A model generated the notes under the pieces. It ran no database searches and was not told where the DNA came from. It saw only the letters and a list, made by a program, of their open reading frames with translations. From JAEUPI01 sp046348365 (GTDB lineage: Bacteria; Pseudomonadota; Gammaproteobacteria; Burkholderiales; Burkholderiaceae_C), in contig JAXMEL010000008.1 of NCBI GenBank assembly GCA_046348365.1, positions 1 to 64,000 on the forward strand: a DNA stretch of 64,000 nt. The letters run 5' to 3'. Below are positions 1 through 8,317 of this stretch, piece after piece. Both the position numbers and the translations under genes were made by a program. Position 1 is the first letter of the stretch. Each line of letters starts with the position of its first letter.

Positions 1-398
1 AAGATGTCCTTCTCGAGGCGCTCCATCCAGCGCTTGGCGTAGTGATCGCTCCAGCCGACCTTCTTGGTCGCGTGGAACTCGCGCGCGGTCACCTCGAAGC
101 TGGCGTTGGCGTCGAACCGGGAACTGAGACGGTCGACCTGCCTTGCGAGCACCGGGTCGATGCCTGATTGGTGTTGCTTCCGCGCATCGTCTCGAGCGGC
201 CCGAGCATCCTTGAGGCTGACCTCAGGGTAGCAACCCAAGGAGAGGCGCTTCTCTTTTCCGTCGAAGTAGTACTTCCAGAACCAGCGCTTGGACCCGGCG
301 CCGGCAACTTCGAGGTAGAGACCACCTGAATCGGTCGCCCGTGCGCGGGCTTTGCCCTCTGGGCAGAACGCGTTCTTGCACTGCTTGTCGGTGAGCAT
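1..398 (-). CDS. Tyrosine-type integrase, N-terminal part (P4-like; runs off the window)
   Basis: The first ~132 residues of a site-specific recombinase are visible. They begin MLTDKQCKNAFCPEGKARA and continue with GGLYLEV, the YYFDGKEKRLSLG stretch and YPEVSLKDARAARD. This is the DUF4102-type N-terminal arm-binding domain of P4-family integrases carried by genomic islands; the core-binding domain begins (FEVTAREFHATKK) before the window edge. The catalytic R-H-R-Y residues lie outside. The gene starts 173 bp from the 3' end of tRNA-His and reads away from it, the usual arrangement for an island integrated into a tRNA 3' end. Whether the gene is intact cannot be judged. Confidence 0.85.
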   Translation of the reverse strand, partial: MLTDKQCKNAFCPEGKARARATDSGGLYLEVAGAGSKRWFWKYYFDGKEKRLSLGCYPEVSLKDARAARDDARKQHQSGIDPVLARQVDRLSSRFDANASFEVTAREFHATKKVGWSDHYAKRWMERLEKDI

Positions 399-570
399 AG
401 GGGAACAAAGCTCCAAATGGCATGACGAACGCCATTTGTTCCCCTACATGTTCCCCTACTTGCGCTGCGCTGCCGTGGGACGGCAGGAACCTTCCTGACT
501 CAAGCGACCGGCTAAGTCGTTGATTTAGCGGGAAGTTCGGTCCGGCATGGGACCTGATGAAACGCTGGGA
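399..570. promoter_or_regulatory. Integrase leader with inverted and direct repeats; probable att region next to tRNA-His
   Basis: There is no gene here. TGTTCCCCTA occurs twice in direct orientation (437-446 and 449-458) and once inverted (398-407), the inverted copy touching the integrase start codon. A nested inverted repeat, AAATGGC at 415-421 and GCCATTT at 431-437, lies between. Such repeats suit integrase arm sites or an operator controlling the integrase; this role is inferred. The attachment core would be expected at the tRNA-His 3' end (about 571-595), but the partner copy lies outside the window. Confidence 0.45.
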
Positions 571-646
571 TGGGGTGGCTGATGGGACTCGAACCCACGA
601 CAACCAGAATCACAATCTGGGACTCTACCAACTGAGCTACAGCCAC
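571..646 (-). tRNA. tRNA-His (GTG)
   Basis: On the minus strand a full cloverleaf is readable: acceptor GTGGCTG paired with CAGCCAC, D-arm GTAGCTCAGTTGGTAGAG, anticodon loop with GTG in ATTGTGATT, T-arm GGTTCGAG, discriminator C73 and encoded CCA. The base before position 1 is G, as expected for the G-1 of tRNA-His. The 3' end faces the integrase gene. Confidence 0.95.
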
Positions 647-706
647 CGCAGGAGGCGCGAATTATAGCGGCCGCCCCTGCGCGGCGCACGGCTGCGCGCC
701 GCGCGA

Positions 707-2605
707 TCAGCGCGCCGCGTCGGTGGCCGCCACGGCCTTGATCTCGGCCTTGTAGCGCGTCTTCAAGGCCTCGAGGTAGGCGCGCGTCTCGGCCGACGTC
801 CAGGCCTGGGCGTACTGGCCGCGCAGCCGCGTGGTGTCCTCGGCCGGGGTTTCGCGCGGCAGCACGGCCTCGAGCTTGGCCACCACGTAGCCCGTTTCGC
901 CGAGGTCGACGCCCGCATACGCCGGCAGCTTCGCGGGGTCGAGCTGCAGCACGGCCTCGAGCACCTTGGGCGGCACGTTCTGCGCTTCGAGGCGCGACAG
1001 CGTGAGCTTCTCCGGCAGATCGCCCTGGCCCGACTGCTTGAGTTGCGCAAGGCGCGCCTCGCCGTCGGTGTGCGCCGCCGCGCCGGCCTCGACGGCGATC
1101 ACGCGTTCGCGCACGCGGTCGCGCACCTCGGCCAGCGGCAGCGTGCGCGCCGGCTGGTGCTGCACGATGCGTGCCGAGGCCAGCTGGTTGGGGCCGACCT
1201 CCACCGCGTCGGTGTTGCGCTTGTTGCGCACCGCGTCGTTGCCGAACACCGCGTCGAGCAGCTTGGCCGAGGCCAGCGCACCGGTGGCGCCGGGTGCGGG
1301 CTGGCGGCGCACGGTGGCGGTGTGCTTCTCGAGCTTGAGCTTGTCGATCACCGGCTGCAGGCTGTCGGACTGCTCGTACACGGTGTTGGTGAACTGCTCG
1401 GCCGCCTCGGCCCAGCGCTTGGTGGCCAGCTGCTTGCGGATCTCGTCGTCGATCTCGCGGCGCACCGCCTCGAACGGCTTCTTGTCGCCGCCGCGCACGG
1501 CTTCGAGCTTCACGATGTGGTAGCCGAACTCGCTCGTCACCAGTTCGCCGATCTCGCCGACCTTCATCGCGAAGACGGCATCCTCGAGGGCCTTGGAGAC
1601 CATCGCGCCGCGCGCCGAGAAGTCGAGGTCGCCACCCTGCGCGGCCGAGCCGGCATCGGCGGAGTTCTTCTTCGCCAGCTCGGCAAAGCTGCCCGGCGAC
1701 TTGCGCACCTCGGCCAGCAGCGCCTCGGCGCGCGCCTTGGCCTTCTGCTTCACGTCGGGCGCGGCGTCCTTGTCGGCGGCGATCAGGATGTGGCGCGCAC
1801 GGCGCTCCTCGGCCACCGTGTAGCGGCTCGCGTTCTCGGCGTAGTACTTGCGGGCCTCGTCCTCGGGCACGGCAATGCCCTTCTTGATCGCGTCGATGTC
1901 GAGCACCACGTAGTCGATGGTCGCCTGCTCCGCAGCGCTGAATTCGGCTTCGTGGGCCTTGTAGTAGGCCTCGATCTGCGCATCGGTGGGCTGGATCTTG
2001 GCCGCGTAGGCCTTGGCGTCGAAGCGCGCCAGCGCCACCTGGCGCCGCTGCAGCAGCGCATCGAGCGCGCGGTCGGCCACGCCGGGCGCAGCCAGCGCCG
2101 AGCCGCTCACGCCGCGCAGCACCTGCTGCATGCCCAGCTCCTGCCGCAGCTGCGCCACGAAGCTCTGGCTGGTCATGCCCTGCGCCGCGAGCAAGGCCTG
2201 GTTGACCGTGCCGTCGGCATTGCGCAGGCCGGCGAACTGCGGGTCCTCGACGAACTGGCGCTGCAGCCGCTCGTCGCCGGCGAGCAGGTTCTCGCGCACG
2301 GCGGCCGCCAGCAGCACGCGCTCGCGCACCAGGGCCTCCAGCGTCTCGCGCTTGGCCGCCGGGTTGTCGAACAGCTTGACGTCGATGTTGGGCATCTGCT
2401 GGCGCATGCGCTCCACCTGGCGCTGGTGGGCCTGGTCCCACTCGGCCTGGGTGATGTTGCGCCCGTCGACCTTGGCCACCGCGCCCGACGCGCCGTCGCT
2501 GAACCGGCTGTAGCCCTGGATGCCGAAGAACACGAACGACGGGAAGATCAGCAGCACCAGCACGAACTGCAGGAGCTTGTTATGCGTGCGAACGAATTCG
2601 AACAT
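707..2605 (-). CDS. ppiD: Periplasmic folding chaperone / peptidyl-prolyl isomerase PpiD
   Basis: A 632-residue inner-membrane-anchored chaperone. The N-terminus (MFEFVRTHNK) is followed by one membrane segment at about residues 11-29, then a SurA-like N-domain. A parvulin domain runs from about 261 to 365 (RHILIAADKD, GGDLDFSARGAM, SEFGYHIVKL), and a second SurA-like region ends the protein. PpiD works at the SecYEG exit and helps newly exported outer-membrane proteins fold. Length and order match the family. It lies downstream of hupB with tRNA-Val between them, a common betaproteobacterial order, so the three may be co-transcribed. Confidence 0.95.
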   Translation of the reverse strand: MFEFVRTHNKLLQFVLVLLIFPSFVFFGIQGYSRFSDGASGAVAKVDGRNITQAEWDQAHQRQVERMRQQMPNIDVKLFDNPAAKRETLEALVRERVLLAAAVRENLLAGDERLQRQFVEDPQFAGLRNADGTVNQALLAAQGMTSQSFVAQLRQELGMQQVLRGVSGSALAAPGVADRALDALLQRRQVALARFDAKAYAAKIQPTDAQIEAYYKAHEAEFSAAEQATIDYVVLDIDAIKKGIAVPEDEARKYYAENASRYTVAEERRARHILIAADKDAAPDVKQKAKARAEALLAEVRKSPGSFAELAKKNSADAGSAAQGGDLDFSARGAMVSKALEDAVFAMKVGEIGELVTSEFGYHIVKLEAVRGGDKKPFEAVRREIDDEIRKQLATKRWAEAAEQFTNTVYEQSDSLQPVIDKLKLEKHTATVRRQPAPGATGALASAKLLDAVFGNDAVRNKRNTDAVEVGPNQLASARIVQHQPARTLPLAEVRDRVRERVIAVEAGAAAHTDGEARLAQLKQSGQGDLPEKLTLSRLEAQNVPPKVLEAVLQLDPAKLPAYAGVDLGETGYVVAKLEAVLPRETPAEDTTRLRGQYAQAWTSAETRAYLEALKTRYKAEIKAVAATDAAR

Positions 2606-2611
2606 GGTGGA

Positions 2612-2687
2612 TGGTGGGTGCTGACGGGATCGAACCGCCGACCTACGCCTTGTAAGGGCGCCGCTCTGCCAGCTGAGCTAAGCACCC
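2612..2687 (-). tRNA. tRNA-Val (TAC)
   Basis: Reading the minus strand: acceptor GGGTGCT paired with AGCACCC, D-arm TAGCTCAGCTGGCAGAG, anticodon TAC in CCCTTACAAGG, T-arm GGTTCGATCC, discriminator A and encoded CCA. It lies between hupB and ppiD on the same strand, 6 bp before the ppiD start, so ppiD mRNA probably arises by processing after this tRNA or from a promoter overlapping it. Confidence 0.95.
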
Positions 2688-2716
2688 GCCCGAGCAGCCG
2701 AGGGCGCCCGCGGGAT

Positions 2717-2989
2717 TCAGTTGAGCGCGTCTTTCAGCGCCTTGCCGGGACGGAACTTCGGCACCTTGGCGGCCTTGATCTTGATGGCCGCGCCGGTGCG
2801 CGGATTGCGCCCGCTGCGCGCGGCGCGCTTGCTCGCCGTGAAGGTGCCGAAACCGACGATGGACACGCTGCCGCTCTTCTTCAGCGTCGACTTCACGCCA
2901 CCGATCATGGCCTCGAGCGCTCGCGTGGCAGCGGCTTTGGAGATGTCGGCCTGCTTGGCGATGTGCTCGATCAGCTCGGACTTGTTCAC
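2717..2989 (-). CDS. hupB: DNA-binding protein HU
   Basis: A 90-residue nucleoid protein starting MNKSELIEHIAKQADISKA and containing the signature GFGTFTASKRAARSGRNPRTG of the DNA-wrapping beta arm, ending KFRPGKALKDALN. The start is GTG, chosen because HU proteins begin MNKSELI and because AGAGGGGG lies a few bases upstream. HU bends DNA and organises the nucleoid. It heads the hupB-tRNA-Val-ppiD group. About 200 bp of non-coding DNA upstream must hold its promoter; no clear -35/-10 pair stood out there. Confidence 0.95.
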   Translation of the reverse strand: MNKSELIEHIAKQADISKAAATRALEAMIGGVKSTLKKSGSVSIVGFGTFTASKRAARSGRNPRTGAAIKIKAAKVPKFRPGKALKDALN

Positions 2990-3192
2990 GAAGGTGCCCC
3001 CTCTCGACGATGCTCGGTGGTTTGGTGTCGCGCCCGCCGGGATGCCGCATGCGCAGCGCGGATCGTGTGAGGCGATTACAGCGACCGCCTCCAGCGGTGT
3101 CAAGCGTGTTGCCATGATTCTAGGCCGAATCATCCGGCCAACGAGCCGGTCGGTCAGGGTCTCGCCCCGATTGACAACGCCGGCGGCGACGC

Positions 3193-4071
3193 CTAATCGC
3201 GTCGCACGAGGTACACGCCGAGCGCGCACATCGCCATGCCGGCGAGCATCGACGCGGTGATCGGCTCGCCGAACATCGCCCAGGCGAGCAAGGCGGTGCA
3301 CGGTGGCACGAGGTACAGCAGGCTGGTGACCTCGGTGGCTGCGCCGCGCTGGATCAGCAGGTACAGCAGCGAGCTGCCGCCCAGCGTGAGGCCGAGCACC
3401 GACCAGCCCAGCGCCGCCGCGAGCTCGCCGCCCCATTGCATCGTGCCGCTCTCCGGCACGGCCAGCGGCGCGGTCACGACCAGCGCCGCGGCGAGCTGGA
3501 TCAGGTTGGCCGGCCGCACGTCGGTGGGTTTGACGAAGCGCTTCTGGTACAGCGTGCCGACGGTGATCGACATCAACGCCGCCAGCGCCGGCAGCAGCTG
3601 CAGCCAGGTCACCTCGCCGCCGTGCATGCGGCGCCACACCACCAGCAGCAGGCCGCCGAGGCCGAGCGCCAGCCCTGCCCATTGGCGCGGGCTCACGCGG
3701 TGCCGGCTTCCCTGCCACGACAGCCAGGCGGCGGTGAGCACCGGTTGCAGGCTGACGATGAGTGCGGCCAACCCGGCTGTCATGCCGGCCTTGACGGCGA
3801 TCCACACCCCGCCCAGGTAGCCGCCGTGCATCAACGTGCCCACCAGCGCGAGGTGCCCCCATTGCGCGCCGCGCTCGGGCCAGCGCACGTTGCGGCTGGC
3901 CGCCACCCAGACGCCGATGGCGACGATCGACAGCGCGTAGCGCCAGGCCAGGAACGTCAGCGCCGGCGCGTGCGGCATGCCCAGCCGCGCGACCACGAAG
4001 CCCGTGCTCCAGATGAGCACGAACACCACCGGCATCGCGCGCAGCCACGCGCGAGACGAATCGCCCGCCAC
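3193..4071 (-). CDS. DMT (EamA) family transporter
   Basis: A 292-residue membrane protein with about ten hydrophobic helices arranged as two EamA repeats (about 10-140 and 160-288). Typical pieces include the first helix FVLIWSTGFVVARLG and the repeat-2 start LAALMSITVGTLYQKRF. Members of this superfamily export amino acids or other metabolites; the substrate cannot be read from sequence. The GTG start follows the pgsA stop by one base, implying translational coupling. Family assignment is firm, function is not. Confidence 0.85.
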   Translation of the reverse strand: MAGDSSRAWLRAMPVVFVLIWSTGFVVARLGMPHAPALTFLAWRYALSIVAIGVWVAASRNVRWPERGAQWGHLALVGTLMHGGYLGGVWIAVKAGMTAGLAALIVSLQPVLTAAWLSWQGSRHRVSPRQWAGLALGLGGLLLVVWRRMHGGEVTWLQLLPALAALMSITVGTLYQKRFVKPTDVRPANLIQLAAALVVTAPLAVPESGTMQWGGELAAALGWSVLGLTLGGSSLLYLLIQRGAATEVTSLLYLVPPCTALLAWAMFGEPITASMLAGMAMCALGVYLVRRD

Positions 4072-4072
4072 C

Positions 4073-4639
4073 TCAGCGCACCCGGGCGCGGATTTCCGGC
4101 AGCGCCTTGCGCAGGTAGTAGATCATCGACCAGATCGTGAGCACCGCGGCCACGTAGATGAGCACCGTGCCCCAGGCACGCGTGTCGATCAGGCCGAACA
4201 GCCTGCCGTCGAAGAGCAGGAACGGGATCGCCACCATCTGCGTCACCGTCTTCACCTTGCCCAGCATGTGCACCGCCACGCTGCGCGACGCGCCGATCTG
4301 CGCCATCCACTCGCGCAGCGCCGAGATCGCGATCTCGCGGCCGATGATCACCAGCGCGATCAGCGTGTCGACCCGGTGCAGCCACACCAGGATCAGCAGC
4401 GCCGCGCAGACGAGGAACTTGTCGGCCACCGGATCGAGAAACGCGCCGAAGGCCGAGATCTGGTTGAGCTTGCGCGCGAGCCAGCCATCGAGCCAGTCGG
4501 TCAGCGCGAACAACACGAACAGGCAGGTGGCGATCAGGTTGCGCGTCGCTTCGTCCACCGACAGGTGGAACACGCCGGCCAGCAGCGGGATCGCGGCGAT
4601 GCGCGCCCAGGTCAGCAGCGTCGGCAGCGTCATGAACAT
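4073..4639 (-). CDS. pgsA: CDP-diacylglycerol-glycerol-3-phosphate 3-phosphatidyltransferase
   Basis: A 188-residue inner-membrane enzyme making phosphatidylglycerol phosphate, the first committed step to phosphatidylglycerol and cardiolipin. The CDP-alcohol phosphatidyltransferase motif is complete: D48-x2-D51-G52-x2-A55-R56-x8-G65-x3-D69-x3-D73. Four to six hydrophobic helices are present. The start chosen gives MFMTLPTLLTWARI, like other PgsA; an internal ATG two codons later is possible. In many proteobacteria pgsA follows uvrC, as here, with one small lipoprotein gene between. Confidence 0.95.
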   Translation of the reverse strand: MFMTLPTLLTWARIAAIPLLAGVFHLSVDEATRNLIATCLFVLFALTDWLDGWLARKLNQISAFGAFLDPVADKFLVCAALLILVWLHRVDTLIALVIIGREIAISALREWMAQIGASRSVAVHMLGKVKTVTQMVAIPFLLFDGRLFGLIDTRAWGTVLIYVAAVLTIWSMIYYLRKALPEIRARVR

Positions 4640-4687
4640 GAAGCCATTGTGCCGGGTTCCGGCACATGGCCTCGCGACGCCGCGGCG

Positions 4688-5188
4688 CTACTGGTCGAGC
4701 GAGCGCGGCTTGAAGCGCCGGTCGTCGTTGAAGAGGAAGGCCTCGCTGAAGCGCCAGGGCTTGGGCAGCCGCGACACATCGCCGAACGGCGCGGCGCGGC
4801 GCACGGCGTCGATGGCGATGCGCGTGGTGTCCTTGGCTTCAGACGGCTCGCGCATGACGCTGATGTTGCGGATGCTGCCGTCGCCGTTGAGCTCGACCTC
4901 GAGCACCGGTATGCCGAGCAGCGGCTCCTGCACGGCGCCGGTGTGGCTGATCTGCGGGTTGGCTGCCACGATGCGCCGCGCGGCGGCCACGCGGTATTCG
5001 TCCCAGTTGCGCGCGCTGCCGGCCGGCGTCGCGGGCTGCGGCACTGCCGCAGGTGCGGCGGGCGCCGCCGGTGCGGTGGGCTGCGCGGGCGGGCGCTTGG
5101 ATGCGCAGCCCGCGAGCACGGCGATCGCCACCGCCGCACAACCCAGCCATGCGGCACGACGCGCGCCAACGGTTTCAATGCAGAGCAC
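4688..5188 (-). CDS. Putative lipoprotein with TonB-C-like tail
   Basis: A 166-residue protein with a lipoprotein signal (AAVAIAVLAGC, acylated Cys28), an Ala/Pro-rich linker and a C-terminal half (about 65-166) containing GIPVLEVELNGDGSIRNI, which resembles the beta-alpha-beta fold of TonB C-terminal or AgmX-like domains. The start is GTG, overlapping the uvrC end by 14 bp; no ATG lies in frame closer to the signal peptide. Function is not known. It lies between uvrC and pgsA and is probably anchored in the outer membrane, judging by the ASK after the Cys. Confidence 0.7.
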   Translation of the reverse strand: MLCIETVGARRAAWLGCAAVAIAVLAGCASKRPPAQPTAPAAPAAPAAVPQPATPAGSARNWDEYRVAAARRIVAANPQISHTGAVQEPLLGIPVLEVELNGDGSIRNISVMREPSEAKDTTRIAIDAVRRAAPFGDVSRLPKPWRFSEAFLFNDDRRFKPRSLDQ

Positions 5189-7124
5189 GATAGATCTCCT
5201 CGGCCAGTTCCCTGGATATGCCGTCGACGCTGGCCAGATCGTCGACGCTGGCGGATGACACGCCACGCACGCCGCCGAACCGCTGCAGCAGCCGTGCACG
5301 CTTCTTGGGGCCGACGCCGGCGATGTCCTCCAGCCGGCTGCCGCCGGTGCGGATCTTCGCACGCCGTGCGCGCATGCCGGTGATCGCGAAGCGGTGCGCC
5401 TCGTCGCGGATCTGCGCCACCAGCATCAGCGCCGCCGAGTCGTGCCCGAGCGCGAGCTTGGGCCGGCCGTCGGCGAACACCAGCTCCTCCAGACCCACCT
5501 TGCGCGCCTCGCCCTTCTCGACGCCGACGATCAGCGACAGATCGAGCCCCAGCTCTTCGAACACCTCGCGCGCCACCGCCACCTGGCCGCGGCCGCCGTC
5601 CACCAGCACCAGGCCCGGCATGCGCGCGCGCGCCTCGCCGGCGCCGGGCTCGGCGCGATTGACCTGCTCGGCCAGCTTGGCGTAGCGCCGTGTGAGCACC
5701 TGGCGCATCGCGGCGTAGTCGTCACCCGCCGTGATGCCCTCGACGTTGAAGCGGCGGTATTCGGCGTTGCGCATGGCATGGTCCTGGTAGACGACGCACG
5801 ATGCCTGCGTGGCCTCGCCGGCGGTGTGGCTGACGTCGAAACACTCGATGCGAAAGGTGTCGAGATCCTCGATCGGCAGATCCAGCGCCTCGACGAGCGC
5901 GCGCGTGCGCTCGCGCTGCGACCCTTCTTCGGCGAGCAGGCGGGCGAGCGCGATCTCGGCGCCCTTGAGCGCCATCTCGAGCCACACGCGCCGCTGCTCG
6001 CGCGGCTGGTGCTGGGCATGGATGCGCACGCCGCACTGGTCGCTCAGGGCCTGCACCAGCGCGGCGTCGAGCGCGTGGCTGGTCACCAGCGCCGGCGGCG
6101 GCGCGCTGGCCAGGTAGTGCTGCGCAACGAAGGCCTCCAGCACCGCCTGCTCCGGCGACATGGCCTCGTCGGAGGCCTCGCCATGCACCAGCGCCGAGGC
6201 CTCTTCCACGTGGGTGGGAAAGTACGCCCGGTCGCCCAGATGGCGGCCGCCGCGCACCATCGCCAGATTCACGCACGCATGGCCGCCCTGCACCTTGACG
6301 GCGATGATGTCGACGTCGCGCTCGCGCGCCGACAGGCTGCTCTCGTCCATCGACTGCTGGTGCAGCACGCGCGACAGCGCGCCGATCTGGTCGCGCACCA
6401 CGGCCGCGCGCTCGTACTGCAGCGCCTCGGCGAACGCGGCCATGCGCTGCTGCAGCGCGGCGATCACCTCGTCGGCATCGCCGAGCAGAAAGGCTTGCGC
6501 ATCGGCCACGTCGCGCGCGTAGTCCTCCATCGAAATCAGCTGCACGCATGGCCCCGAGCAGCGCCGGATCTGGTACAGCAGGCACGGCCGCGAGCGGTGC
6601 GCGAACACCGTGTCTTCGCAGGTGCGCAGGCGAAACACCTTCTGCAGCAGCTGGATCGTCTCCTTCACCGCCCACGCGCCGGGGTACGGCCCGAAGTAGC
6701 GGTGCTTGCGGTCGACGCTGCCGCGGTAGTAGGCCACGCGCGGGTAGTCGTGCGTCACCAGCTTCAGGTACGGGTAGCTCTTGTCGTCGCGAAAGAGGAT
6801 GTTGAACTTCGGGTCGAGCGCCTTGATCAGGTTGTTCTCGAGCAGCAGCGCCTCGGCCTCGCTGCGCACCACCGTGGTCTCGAGGCTCGCGATGCGCCCG
6901 ACCATCACGCCGATGCGCGTGCCGCCGTGGTCCTTCTGGAAGTAGCTCGCGACGCGCTTCTTCAGGTTGCGCGCCTTGCCCACGTAGAGCACCTGGCCGG
7001 CGGCGTCGAAATACCGGTATACGCCGGGCAGCGCCGGCAGGGCCGCCACCTGCGCGAGCAGCTTCTCGCGCGCGGCCTCGTCGGCAGCCTCGTCGGTCGG
7101 TGCAGGCGGCGCGGGCTCGGTCAT
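5175..7124 (-). CDS. uvrC: Excinuclease ABC subunit C
   Basis: A 649-residue nucleotide-excision-repair nuclease that makes both incisions around a UvrB-marked lesion. The N-terminal GIY-YIG domain shows GVY (34-36) and YVGKARNLKKRV (from 47). A cysteine cluster (C169, C181, C189, C193), a UVR/UvrB-binding segment (about 216-250), the RNase-H-like domain with FDVSHTAGE and LVDGGRGQV, and a C-terminal helix-hairpin-helix pair (DIAGVGPKKRARLL) follow in order. Length is normal. It begins back to back with earP, with about 56 bp between. Confidence 0.97.
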   Translation of the reverse strand: MTEPAPPAPTDEAADEAAREKLLAQVAALPALPGVYRYFDAAGQVLYVGKARNLKKRVASYFQKDHGGTRIGVMVGRIASLETTVVRSEAEALLLENNLIKALDPKFNILFRDDKSYPYLKLVTHDYPRVAYYRGSVDRKHRYFGPYPGAWAVKETIQLLQKVFRLRTCEDTVFAHRSRPCLLYQIRRCSGPCVQLISMEDYARDVADAQAFLLGDADEVIAALQQRMAAFAEALQYERAAVVRDQIGALSRVLHQQSMDESSLSARERDVDIIAVKVQGGHACVNLAMVRGGRHLGDRAYFPTHVEEASALVHGEASDEAMSPEQAVLEAFVAQHYLASAPPPALVTSHALDAALVQALSDQCGVRIHAQHQPREQRRVWLEMALKGAEIALARLLAEEGSQRERTRALVEALDLPIEDLDTFRIECFDVSHTAGEATQASCVVYQDHAMRNAEYRRFNVEGITAGDDYAAMRQVLTRRYAKLAEQVNRAEPGAGEARARMPGLVLVDGGRGQVAVAREVFEELGLDLSLIVGVEKGEARKVGLEELVFADGRPKLALGHDSAALMLVAQIRDEAHRFAITGMRARRAKIRTGGSRLEDIAGVGPKKRARLLQRFGGVRGVSSASVDDLASVDGISRELAEEIYRALH

Positions 7125-7180
7125 CGGCGGGTGATCTTACGGCGCGCCACGCGCGCAGCCGTGCGCGCGCTGCGCCGACA

Positions 7181-8260
7181 ATGCAGCGCGTGCGGTGGGA
7201 CGTTTACTGCAGGGTCATCGACAACTTCGGCGACATCGGCGTCTGCTGGCGCCTGGCGCGCGAACTCGGCGCGCGTGGCGAGTCGGTGCGGCTCGTGGTC
7301 GACGATGGGTCGGCGCTCGCCTGGATGGCGCCGCGCGGGGCGCCCGGTGTGCGCGTCATGCCCTGGCATGACGCCGCCTACGACGGCGCGCAGGTCGTGA
7401 TCGAGGCCTTCGGCTGCGAGCTGCCCGAGCCGGTGCAGCGCCAGATGGCACAGCATGCGGGCCGTGCCGAGGCGCCGCGCTGGATCAACCTCGAATACCT
7501 CAGCGCCGAAGGCTACGTCGAGCGCTCGCACGGCCTGCCCTCGCCGCAGTGGCAGGGGCCGGCGAAGGGGCTGGTCAAGCACTTCTTCTACCCGGGCTTC
7601 ACGCCGGCCACGGGCGGCCTGCTGCGCGAGACGGGTCTGCTCGCGCAGCGCGAGGCGTTTGCCCGCGACGCGTGGCTGGCCGCGCGCGGCTGGGCGCGGC
7701 GGCCGCACGAGCGCGTGGTGGTGCTGTTCGGCTATGCGCAGCCGGCACTGGCCGCGTTGTTGAAGCAGCTTGCCGCCGAGCCCACGCTGCTGCTGCTCGC
7801 GCGCGGGCCGCTGCAAGCGCCGGCGAGCGATGCCTTGCACCGCCTGCCACGCCGATCGGCGCTGCGCGCCGTGAGCCTGCCCTTCCTGTCGCTGCCCGAG
7901 TTCGACCGCCTGCTGTGGTCGGCCGACCTCGCCTTCGTGCGCGGCGAGGACTCGCCGGTGCGCGCGATCTGGGCCGGGGTGCCGTTCGTGTGGCAGCTCT
8001 ATCCGCAGGCCGACGGCGCGCACCACGCGAAGCTGGAGGCCTTTCTGCGGCGCTTGCTGGCCGACGCCGAGCCGGCGCTGCGCGCGAGCGTCGGCGCGCT
8101 GTTTCGGGCCTGGAACGACGCGCGCCCCGGCGCGCTCGATCGGCTGGCCTGGCCCGCCGCGAGGCCCTGGCGAGCCCTCGTCAAGCGCTTCGCCGCCGCC
8201 CTGGCCGCCCAGGACGATCTGGTCACGCAGCTCCAGCGCTTCGTGGCCCGCAGAGGCTAG
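7181..8260 (+). CDS. earP: EF-P arginine rhamnosyltransferase
   Basis: A 359-residue GT-B glycosyltransferase that transfers rhamnose from dTDP-rhamnose to Arg32 of elongation factor P. The family marker DNFGDIGVCWRLAREL is at residues 14-29, NLEYLSAE at 103-110 and the C-terminal nucleotide-sugar site RGEDSPVRAIWAG from 254. The start was set at the ATG giving MQRVRWDVYCRVIDNFGD. The gene lies 57 bp upstream of efp on the same strand, which is diagnostic for this EF-P activation route and explains why no EpmA/EpmB is needed. Confidence 0.95.
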   Translation: MQRVRWDVYCRVIDNFGDIGVCWRLARELGARGESVRLVVDDGSALAWMAPRGAPGVRVMPWHDAAYDGAQVVIEAFGCELPEPVQRQMAQHAGRAEAPRWINLEYLSAEGYVERSHGLPSPQWQGPAKGLVKHFFYPGFTPATGGLLRETGLLAQREAFARDAWLAARGWARRPHERVVVLFGYAQPALAALLKQLAAEPTLLLLARGPLQAPASDALHRLPRRSALRAVSLPFLSLPEFDRLLWSADLAFVRGEDSPVRAIWAGVPFVWQLYPQADGAHHAKLEAFLRRLLADAEPALRASVGALFRAWNDARPGALDRLAWPAARPWRALVKRFAAALAAQDDLVTQLQRFVARRG

Positions 8261-8317
8261 AATGAAGGGCTTTGCGCGGGGCAGCCGCGCAACCCCAATC
8301 ACAGAGAGTAGTTCCCC

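Noticed and set aside
1043..3070. A 675-codon open frame on the plus strand opposite ppiD, tRNA-Val and hupB, and similar very long frames throughout
   Set aside because: They are antisense or shifted shadows of real genes in GC-rich DNA: compositions are His/Arg/Gln-rich, they cross tRNA genes and terminators, and lack ribosome sites and recognisable domains.
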